A DNA stretch of 64,000 nucleotides from Spongiactinospora rosea (GCF_003315795.1 NZ_QMEY01000002.1:62001-126000); one strand, 5' to 3'. Positions 8,857 through 18,155 are shown, counted from the first letter of the stretch. Notes: generated by a model from the letters alone, not told the origin. Numbers and translations are program-made.

Positions 8857-10680
8857 GTGACCCATCAAGCGCACCCTCCTGCGGCTCTGCTCCCGCTGAG
8901 CGCTCAGGATCCGCTCCAGATCGGACCGTACCGCGTCGTGGGCCGACTCGGAGCAGGTGGCATGGGTGTGGTCTTCGCCGGCCTCGACCTGAACGGCACC
9001 AGGACCGCCGTCAAGCTGGTCCATGCTTCATTTGCCGCCGACCCTGAGTTCCGGGCGAGATTCGCCCGCGAGATCTCGGTTCTTCAGCGGGTGAACGGCA
9101 CGTGCACCGCGCGGATTCTCGGCTGCGACCCGGATGCGGTCGCCCCATGGCTGGCGGCAGAATACGTCCCTGGGCCGACGCTGGAAAACAGAGTCCGATC
9201 ACATGGAGCGCTCCAGCGCGATGAGTGGTTCGGCCTCATGGCTGGGCTGGCCGAAGCACTCGTCGCCGTCCACGCGGTAGGCGTGGTCCACCGCGACCTC
9301 AAACCCTCGAACGTGATTCTCTCCCCCAGCGGCCCCAAGCTTGTGGACTTCGGCATCGCCCGAGTGCTCGACGGAACTGCGATGACCAGGACCGGGGCCT
9401 TGGTCGGGTCGCCCGGCTGGGTCAGCCCGGAAGAGTACGGCGATACCCCGGTCGACGCCGCCGCCGACGTCTACGGCTGGGCTCTTATCGCCGTCTACGC
9501 CGCATCGGGCAAACCGCCTTACGGAATCGGCCGACCAGAGGTCCTGGCGATGAGGGCGATGACCGAGCCCGTCGACACATCCTCGGTCCCCGCCCCTCTC
9601 CGGGCCCTGATCGACAAGGCCCTGGCCAAGGAGCCCTCGTTCCGTCCGTCGGTGCAGGAAATCCTGACGACCATCGTCGAAACCTGGCGTGGACACCACG
9701 GCGAACACGCCATCGAGGGACGCACCGCCATCGACGACCTCACCGCCCGGCTCGATCGAACCTGGATCATGCCTGCCGCGGATCCGGCCTGGCCGACCCC
9801 CTCGGCCCCTGCGCCGCGCGGCACCCGCCGCCGCGCGGGCTTGTCGGTCCTCATCCTCGCGATCGTGCTCGGCACGGGCGTAGGCGCGGCGATCGCTCTC
9901 AAGGTCCTCCCACACGGCACTGGCTCCCAAGCGCGATCGTCTGACGTTTCCACCGCGACACCGCTGAGCGCCCCTGCGACGACGGGTACCGGTCGGCACG
10001 GGACCGCTCCGCCGAGTTCAGCTCCACCACCGGCGCCACCACCGCAGACATCAGCGGAGCTCGCCGCCGCGCTGGATCTCGCGTTTGCGGCCACACCGGC
10101 TGCGAACTTCTCCTTCGAGGGCGGTTTCACCCAGAGCAACAGCGGGGGCCGGGCAACCGGTCGCCTGGTGAGCCGCCAGAGCCACGACGATCTCGATTTC
10201 AGGGTCAACCCGTACGACGAAGGCGTGGAGCCCGGGGGCCGCTATGTCGTTCTCGCGAGTGCAACCGTGTATCCGGGCAGGCCAGGCTCGAACGGCGAGG
10301 ACCTGTCCGGCATGCAGCCGGAGACCCCTGCTTGGCACGCCCTGATGATCGCGGGTATGGCGAGCCCTTCCACCATCCGGGAAGTGGTGGCGAACTCGAC
10401 ACGGATGAAACGAAAGGGCCGTGCCTATTCCGGGGTCCTCGCCATCGAGAAGACGAGCGGGCGCCTGCGAGATCTTCTCGGCGCCTGGTTAGGCGGGGAC
10501 GTGGCCGAGGTGAGTCCGACCTCCTACATTACCTACAAGCTCACCATCGACTCCCAAGACCGGCCGAAGAACTTCCGGCTCACCTGGTGCGTCCCCGTGG
10601 GCAACGCGGGCATCTACGAATCCGATTTCACGACCGTGTATCGAGGGTGGAAGTCCAACGACACGATCAAGCAGCCCTGA
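8857..10680 (+). CDS. Transmembrane Ser/Thr protein kinase with extracellular lipoprotein-like domain
   Basis: A 607-residue kinase from GTG 8857, chosen because GGAG lies a few bases upstream and the kinase domain begins soon after; the frame is open further upstream to 8746. Kinase residues 20-285: glycine loop GAGGMG, lysine in AVKLV (about 53), HRDLKPSN (about 145-152), DFGIAR (164-169), activation segment with SPEE. A juxtamembrane stretch leads to one membrane helix (about 327-348). A Pro/Ala/Ser-rich spacer follows, then a roughly 200-residue outer domain with no PASTA repeats, which reads like an LppX/LprG-type lipoprotein fold (inference). It likely senses an envelope or extracellular ligand and phosphorylates cytoplasmic targets. 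No partner phosphatase is adjacent. Confidence 0.9.
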   Translation: MTHQAHPPAALLPLSAQDPLQIGPYRVVGRLGAGGMGVVFAGLDLNGTRTAVKLVHASFAADPEFRARFAREISVLQRVNGTCTARILGCDPDAVAPWLAAEYVPGPTLENRVRSHGALQRDEWFGLMAGLAEALVAVHAVGVVHRDLKPSNVILSPSGPKLVDFGIARVLDGTAMTRTGALVGSPGWVSPEEYGDTPVDAAADVYGWALIAVYAASGKPPYGIGRPEVLAMRAMTEPVDTSSVPAPLRALIDKALAKEPSFRPSVQEILTTIVETWRGHHGEHAIEGRTAIDDLTARLDRTWIMPAADPAWPTPSAPAPRGTRRRAGLSVLILAIVLGTGVGAAIALKVLPHGTGSQARSSDVSTATPLSAPATTGTGRHGTAPPSSAPPPAPPPQTSAELAAALDLAFAATPAANFSFEGGFTQSNSGGRATGRLVSRQSHDDLDFRVNPYDEGVEPGGRYVVLASATVYPGRPGSNGEDLSGMQPETPAWHALMIAGMASPSTIREVVANSTRMKRKGRAYSGVLAIEKTSGRLRDLLGAWLGGDVAEVSPTSYITYKLTIDSQDRPKNFRLTWCVPVGNAGIYESDFTTVYRGWKSNDTIKQP

Positions 10681-10985
10681 TCAGCTTGAGCCCGCCACCC
10701 CGACAACCCGCGACAGTCGCTCGGACCAACTTGTCAGACGCCTGTGGCTTCGCCGCCTCGTGGCGGAGCGACCTGTTACGGGTTTATGCCATCGACGACG
10801 GCGCCACAGAGAATCGCATTCAACGCAGACCACCTCGCACAGAGCGCAGCACGACAAGGCGATCCTCTGACGAGAACGCGAGCGGGGCAGACCGGCTGGC
10901 CCGCTGAACCTGGGTGGGCCCCAGGCGATGGCCGTGCTGGTCGCGGCCGGTGTCGAGAAGAGCGCATTGCTGCGGGCGGTTCGTG
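10681..10985. other. Interval after the kinase, with a possible stem-loop
   Basis: No gene recognised in 305 bases. Positions 10747-10769 can fold as an 8-base stem (GCTTCGCC with GGCGGAGC, one wobble, 7-base loop) about 70 bases past the kinase stop. It could act as a terminator, although no T-run follows. A short plus-strand stretch at 10920-11035 looks protein-like in another frame and may be a remnant. Confidence 0.35.
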
Positions 10986-11621
10986 ATGACGCGGTGTGGG
11001 TCGACCGGTGGGCGCGTCAAGCACTCGCTTGCTACTGTTACAGCGGATCTTGTCGCGGCGAGCCCTGGGGAGGCCGCCTTCGAGTGGGAGGCCGTCCTGT
11101 CCTGCGAGTGGTGCCTGGACAAGAACAATCACCAAGGTTGGTACGGAGAATGCTTCGTACAAGTACTGGCCGCCGCCGCGGGGCTCCAGGCCAGTGCTCT
11201 GACGCCGGACTGCACCGGTGTCGACTTCGACATCTCCGCGCCGGTCGAGATCCGCGGCGACTTCCCGGCCATGAGGGTCCAGGTGAAGACGTGGGCCCGC
11301 CCGAAGGGCGACAAGGATGACTGGATCTATCCGAGGCTGACCCAAAAGCGGTTCAACGCGCTCGCCGGCGGGGAGCGCAGGATCCCCCGCTTTCTCTTTC
11401 TCGTGATCGTTCCTGACGATGTCTCCGAGTACGCCAAAGGTGACCAGGAGGGGCTGCTCCTCAGCCACGCCGCCTACTGGCTATCGTTGGCGGATCGGGA
11501 TCAGATCGAGAGCCCGCGTTGCAACAGCACGGTGACCGTTCGGGTGCCCAAGAAGAACATTCTCACCGTCAAGAGCTTGAGAGAGCTGCTCGACCCGGAT
11601 CTAGCGGAGGTGGGCTCGTGA
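10986..11621 (+). CDS. DUF4365 domain protein (nuclease-fold candidate)
   Basis: A 211-residue protein. From about residue 50 it carries the DUF4365 pattern: NHQGWYGECFVQVLAAAAGL, then GVDFDISAP, then MRVQVKTWA. These resemble the PD-(D/E)xK nuclease core (E, D, QxK). DUF4365 proteins are common in defence islands and often accompany helicases or ATPases. The start is uncertain: ATG 10986 is the nearest in-frame start before the domain, but its ribosome site is poor and the first 45 residues look unlike the family. Its stop overlaps the next start by 4 bases (GTGA), so the two genes are translationally coupled. Confidence 0.75.
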   Translation: MTRCGSTGGRVKHSLATVTADLVAASPGEAAFEWEAVLSCEWCLDKNNHQGWYGECFVQVLAAAAGLQASALTPDCTGVDFDISAPVEIRGDFPAMRVQVKTWARPKGDKDDWIYPRLTQKRFNALAGGERRIPRFLFLVIVPDDVSEYAKGDQEGLLLSHAAYWLSLADRDQIESPRCNSTVTVRVPKKNILTVKSLRELLDPDLAEVGS

Positions 11622-12721
11622 GTCGGCCGACGATCGATCCGGACAGCCTGATGGGCTACCTCGCCAGCAGAGGGTGGCAGAGGCAAGGAACATGGCGAGG
11701 CGCCGAAGTGTGGTCTGCCACTGGTGCCCGACTCCTTATCCCGCCTCAGCGGATCTACCCGGACGACGATGAGCTCCTCCATGAGGCGGTTGTCAAGCTC
11801 GCCGCCTTGGAAGAGCGTTCCGAAGAGGATGTCAGGCTCGACATAACCGAGCCGTTGGTGGACACGCTGGACATCAGGACGCTTCCCGCGACGCCGTCCG
11901 GAACAATCCCCCTGCTCTCTGGAGCCAAGGCGGTCGACAGCATCGTTGAGATCTTGGACACGTCCGCCCGGACGTTCGAAGAAGGCGCTCGCCTCATCTT
12001 CTCAGGACGCCGCAGTAGCGGGGTGCAGGAATTCTTGTCCCAGGTCAGGCTTGGTGTCAGCAAGCCCGGCAGCTACATCTTCACTGCGCGGATCCCCGTC
12101 GCGACATCGTCTCACCATCAAGCTTCGCTCTTCGACGATGAGGAGCCCGCCCCGCTCGGACGCCAAGTACTGGAGACCCTGGAACGAGCACTTCGAGCCG
12201 CGCATACCGCTTGTGATCGCGTAATCCGGGGCACGGCGACTTTCGACGTCATTGAAGACTATGTCGAAGACGGCCTGTCGGCCGACTTCTGCGAGGCGCT
12301 CTCCGGGCTCGCGGGTCAGGGCACGGACCGTCCGTTCGACGTGAGTTTCGGCTGGGCTCGAGGGCTGGCCGCCCCCTCCAGTGAGACCATCCGCTTCAGC
12401 GCCACCATGGCCAGTGTGCTCGGCCAGGCGGCGAAACAGCTCAGGGAGCTGGCCAGGGTCGGGCACGCCACCATTACAGGGATGATCGAGGATCTCCATG
12501 ACGACGGCGTGGGGTCGCCACGAATCAAGATCCGTGGCGAGCTCCAGACCTCGGCCGATACTGTCACGCGAGCTGTCTGGGTCGTGGTCGACAACGTCAC
12601 TTACGGCCAGGCCGGCGACTTGCACTACCGTCGCCTGCCCGTTCAGGTCAGTGGCGATCTAGTGATGACCGGCACGCGACTAGAACTACGCCCTGACTCT
12701 GAGGGTTTGAGGACTCCCTGA
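11618..12721 (+). CDS. Unknown protein coupled to DUF4365
   Basis: A 367-residue protein starting at GTG 11618, with GGAGG seven bases upstream and a 4-base overlap with the DUF4365 stop. I recognise no domain. Visible features: an N-terminal segment suited to a small mixed fold (SLMGYLASRGW), a long acidic and helical middle (residues 45-150), and a C-terminal half that looks like a beta-rich intracellular protein (DVSFGWARG, KIRGELQT). There are no signal peptide, membrane helices or Cys clusters. Its stop at 12721 lies one base from the stop of the convergent SF1 helicase gene. Context suggests the pair belongs to the defence island, possibly as a sensor or inhibitor of the DUF4365 protein (inference). 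Confidence 0.8.
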   Translation: MSRPTIDPDSLMGYLASRGWQRQGTWRGAEVWSATGARLLIPPQRIYPDDDELLHEAVVKLAALEERSEEDVRLDITEPLVDTLDIRTLPATPSGTIPLLSGAKAVDSIVEILDTSARTFEEGARLIFSGRRSSGVQEFLSQVRLGVSKPGSYIFTARIPVATSSHHQASLFDDEEPAPLGRQVLETLERALRAAHTACDRVIRGTATFDVIEDYVEDGLSADFCEALSGLAGQGTDRPFDVSFGWARGLAAPSSETIRFSATMASVLGQAAKQLRELARVGHATITGMIEDLHDDGVGSPRIKIRGELQTSADTVTRAVWVVVDNVTYGQAGDLHYRRLPVQVSGDLVMTGTRLELRPDSEGLRTP

Positions 12722-12722
12722 G

Positions 12723-14741
12723 TCACCCAGGGAGCAGGCCGCTAGGCCGACCGGCCCAGGTGATGACCAGCTCTTCCCGAGCCCGGGTGCAGGCGACGAA
12801 GAGCAGACAACGCTCGCGCTGGAGTTCGAGGCCGTCCGGAAGAACCCCTTCGGCGACCCCGCTCACAGCGACACAACGAAACTCCAGACCTTTCATCCGG
12901 TGCATGGTGCCGACCAATACCTTGCCCTCATGGGAGGCCTCGCTTGCCAGACTCGTCGCCGCGATGCCGTGCTCGGCCAGGTATGTCACCACTCCGGCGA
13001 TGGTCGCGCGAGAGCGCAAGGCAATTCCGATGTGGTTCGGTTCCACACCTTGTTCGAGCCAGTGCCTTACTCGCTCGGCGATGAAGGACAGCTCCGCTGA
13101 GCGAGTCGGGAATCCCTCCAAGCGCGGCCAGGGGCCGCGGACATCGGAACGGCATCCGGTTAGCGAGTCGAGGTCGCCGTCCATGTCGTCGATGAGCTCT
13201 CCGCGCAGGAGGCCGACGCTCCAGGCGAGAATCTGGGCCGTGGTGCGGTAGTTGAGCTTCAATCGGGCCGAGCGGCCCGCTACGTCGACACCGACCTGGC
13301 GCAGCGAGACGCGGTGGTTGTAGATGCGCTGGTGGGTGTCACCGGCGATGAACAGGTCGTTCGGCCCTGGTGCGACGGCCGCGCGTAGGAACCGCCACTG
13401 CCATGGACTGAGGTCCTGGGCCTCGTCCACGATCACATGCCTGTACGGCTGCTGCCCTCCTGTGCCGAGCAGTCGGGTCGCTTCGAGGCAGACGGTCTCG
13501 TACGTCCATTTGCCATCCGCGCGCAGCCCGGCCGTGAACGTTTCGATCGCCTCCCACACCGGCTCACGGGCGGCCGAGCTCAGCCGCGCTCCACGCCCGG
13601 TGCGCTTGGCCCGCTGGTACTCCAGCAGCGACGTGATCCCCTGAGCCAAGACCACCTCCCGCCACTCCTCGGCGAGGAACTTCGCCTCAGCGCCGGAGCT
13701 GAGGTCCGCCCATCTGGACGACTCCTCCGCCCCACGGACGATGTCCAGCCGGCCATGCTCACGCGCGACGATCTGGTACGCGACCTGATCGATGTGCCGG
13801 ACGTCGATGCGGCGGAGCAGGTCGGGGTCGTCCGCCAGCATGCGCAACCCGTCTTCGAGGGATCCGGCGAGAGTCTTGGTGAACGTGGTCAGCAAAACCG
13901 AGCGGTCTTGGTGAGCGCGCCTGGCCAGATGGCGCGTTCGATGGAGGGCGACGACGGTCTTCCCGGTGCCAGGCCCTCCAGTGACCCTGGCGGGGCCGCC
14001 ATAGTTGGCGTGAGCGACCCTGAGTTGACTGGGATGCAGATAGACACGCCACAATGCGAACGGCCGGCGGAACACGTCCATCAGCTCTTCAGGGCCGGTG
14101 ACCAGGACGAGCCGGCGGGTGGTGCGTTCTGCGGCGGCGAGCAGGTCATTGGTGTCCATGGGCCTTTGCGGGGCGACCTCATTCCACACCTCTTCCGGCG
14201 TCATGCCGAGTGCGAGACCTATGAGTACGTCGTACTGCGCGTCGCCCAGCCGCTTTCGGGCTTCCTCCAGTTGGAGCTGGTGGGTCACGGAGCGAGCGAA
14301 CATAAGGGTCTGCTCATCGATACCAAGCGTGCGCAATTCGGTGTCGCTGACATGGTCGAAAAGGCCGGCCGTGCCCCCGATCGCGTTGTTCTCCCCCGTG
14401 GCCTCCTCCACGCCGACGACGTCGATCACCTCGATGACGCCGGCGACTTCGTTGATCGACACGCGGTGCCGTTCAGCCCAAGCGTAGGCGGCGTCGTGCT
14501 CATCCACCTTGAGCAGAAGATAGAGGTCGCCCTTCTCAGGAGCCAAGACGATGCCACGGTGCCCCTGATCGATTCGGATCGACCGGAACCGCTTGTCCTT
14601 CCCCTTGTGGATCTTCTCCAGGTTGATGCCCGAGCCACCGGCCTGGAACTTGGCGAAGACTTCCTGGACCCGGTCCTGGACCACCGGGTTGAGCTTGCCG
14701 AACTCCCACAGGAAACCACTATCGATCGCAAGCCGGGCCAT
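12723..14741 (-). CDS. RelE-like domain fused to UvrD/Rep-type SF1 helicase
   Basis: A 672-residue protein. ATG 14741 is chosen because AGGGAG precedes it by about 6 bases; GTG 14756 is possible. Residues 1-95 match the RelE/ParE fold (NPVVQDRVQEVFAKF, then KDKRFRSIRID and YLLLKVDEHD). A linker and a regulatory segment follow. The SF1 helicase then starts with the Walker A GGPGTGKT (about 255-262), Walker B VDEAQDLSPWQW, motif IV-like LNYRTT, and the C-terminal motifs GTMHRMKGLEF and VACTRAREEL. It should be an ATP-driven 3'-5' DNA translocase, with the RelE-like part either a nucleic-acid docking module or a gated RNase. It is the last gene of the minus-strand defence run, 20 bases after mcrC. 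Confidence 0.88.
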   Translation of the reverse strand: MARLAIDSGFLWEFGKLNPVVQDRVQEVFAKFQAGGSGINLEKIHKGKDKRFRSIRIDQGHRGIVLAPEKGDLYLLLKVDEHDAAYAWAERHRVSINEVAGVIEVIDVVGVEEATGENNAIGGTAGLFDHVSDTELRTLGIDEQTLMFARSVTHQLQLEEARKRLGDAQYDVLIGLALGMTPEEVWNEVAPQRPMDTNDLLAAAERTTRRLVLVTGPEELMDVFRRPFALWRVYLHPSQLRVAHANYGGPARVTGGPGTGKTVVALHRTRHLARRAHQDRSVLLTTFTKTLAGSLEDGLRMLADDPDLLRRIDVRHIDQVAYQIVAREHGRLDIVRGAEESSRWADLSSGAEAKFLAEEWREVVLAQGITSLLEYQRAKRTGRGARLSSAAREPVWEAIETFTAGLRADGKWTYETVCLEATRLLGTGGQQPYRHVIVDEAQDLSPWQWRFLRAAVAPGPNDLFIAGDTHQRIYNHRVSLRQVGVDVAGRSARLKLNYRTTAQILAWSVGLLRGELIDDMDGDLDSLTGCRSDVRGPWPRLEGFPTRSAELSFIAERVRHWLEQGVEPNHIGIALRSRATIAGVVTYLAEHGIAATSLASEASHEGKVLVGTMHRMKGLEFRCVAVSGVAEGVLPDGLELQRERCLLFVACTRAREELVITWAGRPSGLLPG

Positions 14742-14761
14742 GGGCCGCTCCCTCACCTCGA

Positions 14762-15931
14762 TCAGAAGAACTCGGACACGATGCCGTTGACCTGTGCCAG
14801 GATCGCCTTGGGAGGCGAGGCCAGGTCGAGCGCATGACAGACGATCTCTATTCCCGCGTGCCGTACCAAATGCGAAGCCGCCGGCGCATTCCCTTTGGCG
14901 TAGATGAGATGTCCACGCGATAATCGAAGCGCGGTGCAGTAGGCCAGCATCTGGTACAGGTCCGCGTCGGGGTACCCGGCGGGCTTCTCCTGTTTGTACT
15001 TGGCATCGGCGACCAGCCGCGGAATACCGCCGAACTCCCAGACGAGGTCGGGCTTCATTCGTACGGCGAGCGCCTCGTCCAGATAACAGGAGTACTGGAG
15101 GTAGGCGGCGCCGCCGTACTTGGCATGCAGCTCTTCGGAGACCGCGACGGTGACGAAGTCCTCAAAGATCTTGGTCAGGTCGAATAGAAAGCCATTGGTG
15201 GCCACGCTACCGGGCGTGTGCTCGGGCGACGTCGCACGCCACACTATCTCGGCCAGCCTCAGCGCCGTGTGGTAGCGCGCGTTCAGCCGAGATGGCCGCC
15301 AGTGAGGCAAGGTGGTCCCCTTGATCAGGCTGGTGACGGCTGCCAGCCTGATGCGCAGCGCCGCAAGATGCCGCCGGGACCGCTCGTCCACGCGGGGCAC
15401 GGTGAGCAGGCGGGTGATGGCGGCCAGCAAGATCTGGTTCTCGGGGATGTCGACGGTGTAGTCGTCGTGGCGGATCTCCATAGGGATGGCCCGCCCGTGG
15501 TGTCGGCGAAGCTGATCACCTTCTCGGAGCCGGCCGCGCAGCACGGGCGAGGCTTCTTCGAAGGTCTGATAGCCCTGCATCAGACCTTGGTGGAGCGCAC
15601 GCTCCACCTGCCGCCACAGCGCTTGCGCGACGGCGGGGATGAGACTCTGCCGTATGTCCAACTGAACGAGGTCGTCTCGCCACCCTTTCGGATCGGCAGC
15701 GTATCCGACGAGGAACAGCAGCCGGTCGATCGCCAGCTTCGGCGTCACCCACACTTCGACGTCTCCGACTCGGGCGACCCCGACTTTGCCTTGCGGGGTG
15801 ATCTGCCACACCGCGGAGTCGTATGGCGAGGGCCGGGCCCGCACGATGTCGGAGGCGGCCAACCTCCGCCCCTGCTCATAAGTGAGGATCGCCTCGATTT
15901 GGTCGTTCTCACCGACTGTCAGGCGAATCAC
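14762..15931 (-). CDS. mcrC: McrC-like nuclease subunit of an McrBC system
   Basis: A 389-residue protein from GTG 15931 (AAGGGG upstream); the frame stays open to 16111, which would overlap the mcrB end, so the start is not certain. The N-terminal half is the McrC beta-rich part that docks onto the McrB ring (VWVTPKLAIDRLLFLVGYA, PVLRGRLRE). The C-terminal half holds a PD-(D/E)xK nuclease: KPDLVWEF (Asp about 295), then VADAKYK (Asp 309, Lys 311), then a Q in DLYQMLAYC. All catalytic residues are present. In McrBC, McrC stimulates McrB GTPase and cuts DNA. It sits 88 bases after mcrB and 20 bases before the SF1 helicase gene. Confidence 0.92.
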   Translation of the reverse strand: MIRLTVGENDQIEAILTYEQGRRLAASDIVRARPSPYDSAVWQITPQGKVGVARVGDVEVWVTPKLAIDRLLFLVGYAADPKGWRDDLVQLDIRQSLIPAVAQALWRQVERALHQGLMQGYQTFEEASPVLRGRLREGDQLRRHHGRAIPMEIRHDDYTVDIPENQILLAAITRLLTVPRVDERSRRHLAALRIRLAAVTSLIKGTTLPHWRPSRLNARYHTALRLAEIVWRATSPEHTPGSVATNGFLFDLTKIFEDFVTVAVSEELHAKYGGAAYLQYSCYLDEALAVRMKPDLVWEFGGIPRLVADAKYKQEKPAGYPDADLYQMLAYCTALRLSRGHLIYAKGNAPAASHLVRHAGIEIVCHALDLASPPKAILAQVNGIVSEFF

Positions 15932-16019
15932 CGAAATCCCCTTGCAAGCCCAGTGTGGTCCCAGCCGACGTTCCTCTGAAGGAATACAGAACACGTTCCC
16001 GCCGGCCTGCCGACCATGG

Positions 16020-18146
16020 TCATTCGGTCCCTGGCTCGGAGGTGGGCCGGAGGTCTGGGGACACGGCGAGCGAGCGCCGGAGCGCTGATGATCGATAACG
16101 GTCGAGGACACTGGGCGGGCTGCCGTAATGGTGTTCGGCCAGCAGCGGCAGGATCGCCGTGTCCCACACCATGTCCAAGCCGTCCTCCTTCCGGTAGACC
16201 CCGGGCTTCATCAGGTAGGACGGGCCGATGGCGAGGTCATGGTCCTCGATGCGGACGTTCAGCGCGTCGAGAAGCTCAGGCGCGTCCAGGTTGTGTACAG
16301 CGAGCTCGTCCTTCACCTGGAGTTCGGCAAGCCAGCGGCCGAGCAGACCCTTGATCGGTGGGAGGTCAGGGTGGAGCTCGACGAACCGGAAACGCCGCCG
16401 CATGGCCGTGTCGACCAGGGCGATGGATCGGTCGGTGGTGTTCATGGTGCCGATGACGAAGACGTTCGGCGGGAGCGTGAAGTCGGTCTCGGCCGAGTAG
16501 AGCAAGCCGATGGCGTCGTCTCGATATTCGAGGAGGAAGTAGAGCTCACCGAAGACCTTCGCGAGATTCGCCCGATTGATCTCATCGATGAGGAGGATGT
16601 ACGGATCGGATGGGTGCTGGCGCGCGGCCTCGACGAGCTGCCGAAACGGGCCGGGCCGCAGTTCGAAAGCGAGCTGACCGTCAGCGCGCTGGACCGGCCG
16701 GAAACCTTCAAAAAAATCCTCGTAGGTATACGATGGGTGAAACTGGACCAGCTTGACCGCGCCCGGCTCGGCCAACTGGCCGGCGAGTTTGCGGGCGATG
16801 AAGGTCTTGCCCGTGCCCGGCGGGCCGTACAGGATGAGCTGCTTATTCTCCCAGAGCAGGTCGGCCAGGCGTTGCAACTGGGGGCGCTCGATGAGGATCT
16901 CATCAGCGAGCTCCTGGCTAACCGCAGGAAAGGCGAGTTCACGGACGGGTTCGGACTGGACGTCCCCAAGCTCGATGCCGAGCGCGGTGAGCAACTCTTC
17001 GACCGCGGCGATGTTCTCCGTCAGCTCGGTCACGTCGGACTGGCTGTGCAGTTTGGCCGGGAGCGGCTGCGGCAGGTGCGCGAAGGGCACGGGCCGCGTC
17101 TCGTTCAGCCACTCGACCGTACGGCGGAGGTTGGATCGTTGATCGGAGGAGGCGACGTAGGCCACCTCACCGGTGATCCGGCCGATGTACGCCTTGCCCT
17201 GCGTGGTGGTGACGATGTAGTCGCCGGGGCGCATTCGATTACAGAACGCATCGAACTCGGCGAGCTTGGTCTCCCGTGCCGCGTAGGACTTGTGCTGGTA
17301 ATTCTCCTCGACGATCGCCTTGAGCCGGTCCCGCTCGATCGGCGCCGCGAACTCCGGCAGGTTGGCGGCGGCCAGCGACGCTGATCCCTTGTGCAGCCAG
17401 ATCGGCACCAGGTCACGGCCGTCCACTGAGGACCCGCGTACCAGCCACGCCCGGCGGGTGACGGGCTCGACCGGAAGTTCGGCGAACATGCCGCGGAAGT
17501 CGTCCGCGGTCAGTCGCTGTTCGGGGTCTGCCCGGCCGGCCTCGTCGAACGTGAGCCCTTCGCGTTCCAGCACTTCACGGGGACTGTCGGTGCGGGCCGG
17601 GTCGAACCATTTGAAATCACCGGAGATCTGGCCGTCATTGCGGAGAACGCGGTGTGCGGAGGAAGGCCGCTGCTCGCTGAGGAACCCCGAGATCGAGTTC
17701 CAGGCCAAGCCGCTCAACGCCGCGAGGTCGCCGTGGCTGGTCCACGAGCCTGGCTCCAGGCGGGCGAGTGCCTCGGCTACCGGTGCCCACTTGGGGTCAG
17801 CGTATTTCTTGCCTTTCTGGTACTCGATCCGGTACTGAGCCGCGAGTTGCCGGGAGAGCTCGTTCTCAGGGTAGGTCTCCAGAGCTCGCAGCCCTGCCTC
17901 GGTAATGGCCCAGCCGCCACGCCGGGTCACCCAGCCGAGCGCTGCCGCCTCCATGATGCGCCAGCCGAGTTGCTGTCGCCAGCGCGGTTCAGGCGAGCTC
18001 GACGTGGCCGTCAGGTACTCCGGGGCGATCTCCACCCGTCCTTCGACACGGTCGAAGGTCTCCCGTCGGGTGAGCGGACGGTCCACTGCACTCAACACCT
18101 CTAAAGTGGCGCGCAGCAGAGGTCCGATATGGTCGGCGAAGGCCAC
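16020..18146 (-). CDS. mcrB: McrB-like AAA+ GTPase with Mrr_N, alkyltransferase-like and EVE-like N-terminal modules
   Basis: A 708-residue McrB-type motor. The order of parts: residues 5-95, a winged-helix Mrr_N-like domain (RRETFDRVEGRVEI, WRIMEAAALGWV); 115-185, a domain resembling the DNA-binding half of O6-alkylguanine transferases (WTSHGDLAALSGLAWNSISG, then SSAHRVLRNDG); 300-350, an EVE/PUA-like pocket (PGDYIVTTTQGKAYIGRI); 415-660, the AAA+ domain with Walker A GPPGTGKT (441-448), Walker B ILLIDEINRAN and the McrB signature GTMNTTDRS. In the alkyltransferase-like part the reactive Cys of PCHRV is Ala (SAHRV), so it should bind rather than repair DNA. It probably reads a modified base and drives GTP-dependent translocation with McrC. 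The start is 9 bases from the preceding methyltransferase stop. Confidence 0.92.
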   Translation of the reverse strand: MAFADHIGPLLRATLEVLSAVDRPLTRRETFDRVEGRVEIAPEYLTATSSSPEPRWRQQLGWRIMEAAALGWVTRRGGWAITEAGLRALETYPENELSRQLAAQYRIEYQKGKKYADPKWAPVAEALARLEPGSWTSHGDLAALSGLAWNSISGFLSEQRPSSAHRVLRNDGQISGDFKWFDPARTDSPREVLEREGLTFDEAGRADPEQRLTADDFRGMFAELPVEPVTRRAWLVRGSSVDGRDLVPIWLHKGSASLAAANLPEFAAPIERDRLKAIVEENYQHKSYAARETKLAEFDAFCNRMRPGDYIVTTTQGKAYIGRITGEVAYVASSDQRSNLRRTVEWLNETRPVPFAHLPQPLPAKLHSQSDVTELTENIAAVEELLTALGIELGDVQSEPVRELAFPAVSQELADEILIERPQLQRLADLLWENKQLILYGPPGTGKTFIARKLAGQLAEPGAVKLVQFHPSYTYEDFFEGFRPVQRADGQLAFELRPGPFRQLVEAARQHPSDPYILLIDEINRANLAKVFGELYFLLEYRDDAIGLLYSAETDFTLPPNVFVIGTMNTTDRSIALVDTAMRRRFRFVELHPDLPPIKGLLGRWLAELQVKDELAVHNLDAPELLDALNVRIEDHDLAIGPSYLMKPGVYRKEDGLDMVWDTAILPLLAEHHYGSPPSVLDRYRSSALRRSLAVSPDLRPTSEPGTE

Positions 18147-18155
18147 GGTGATCTC

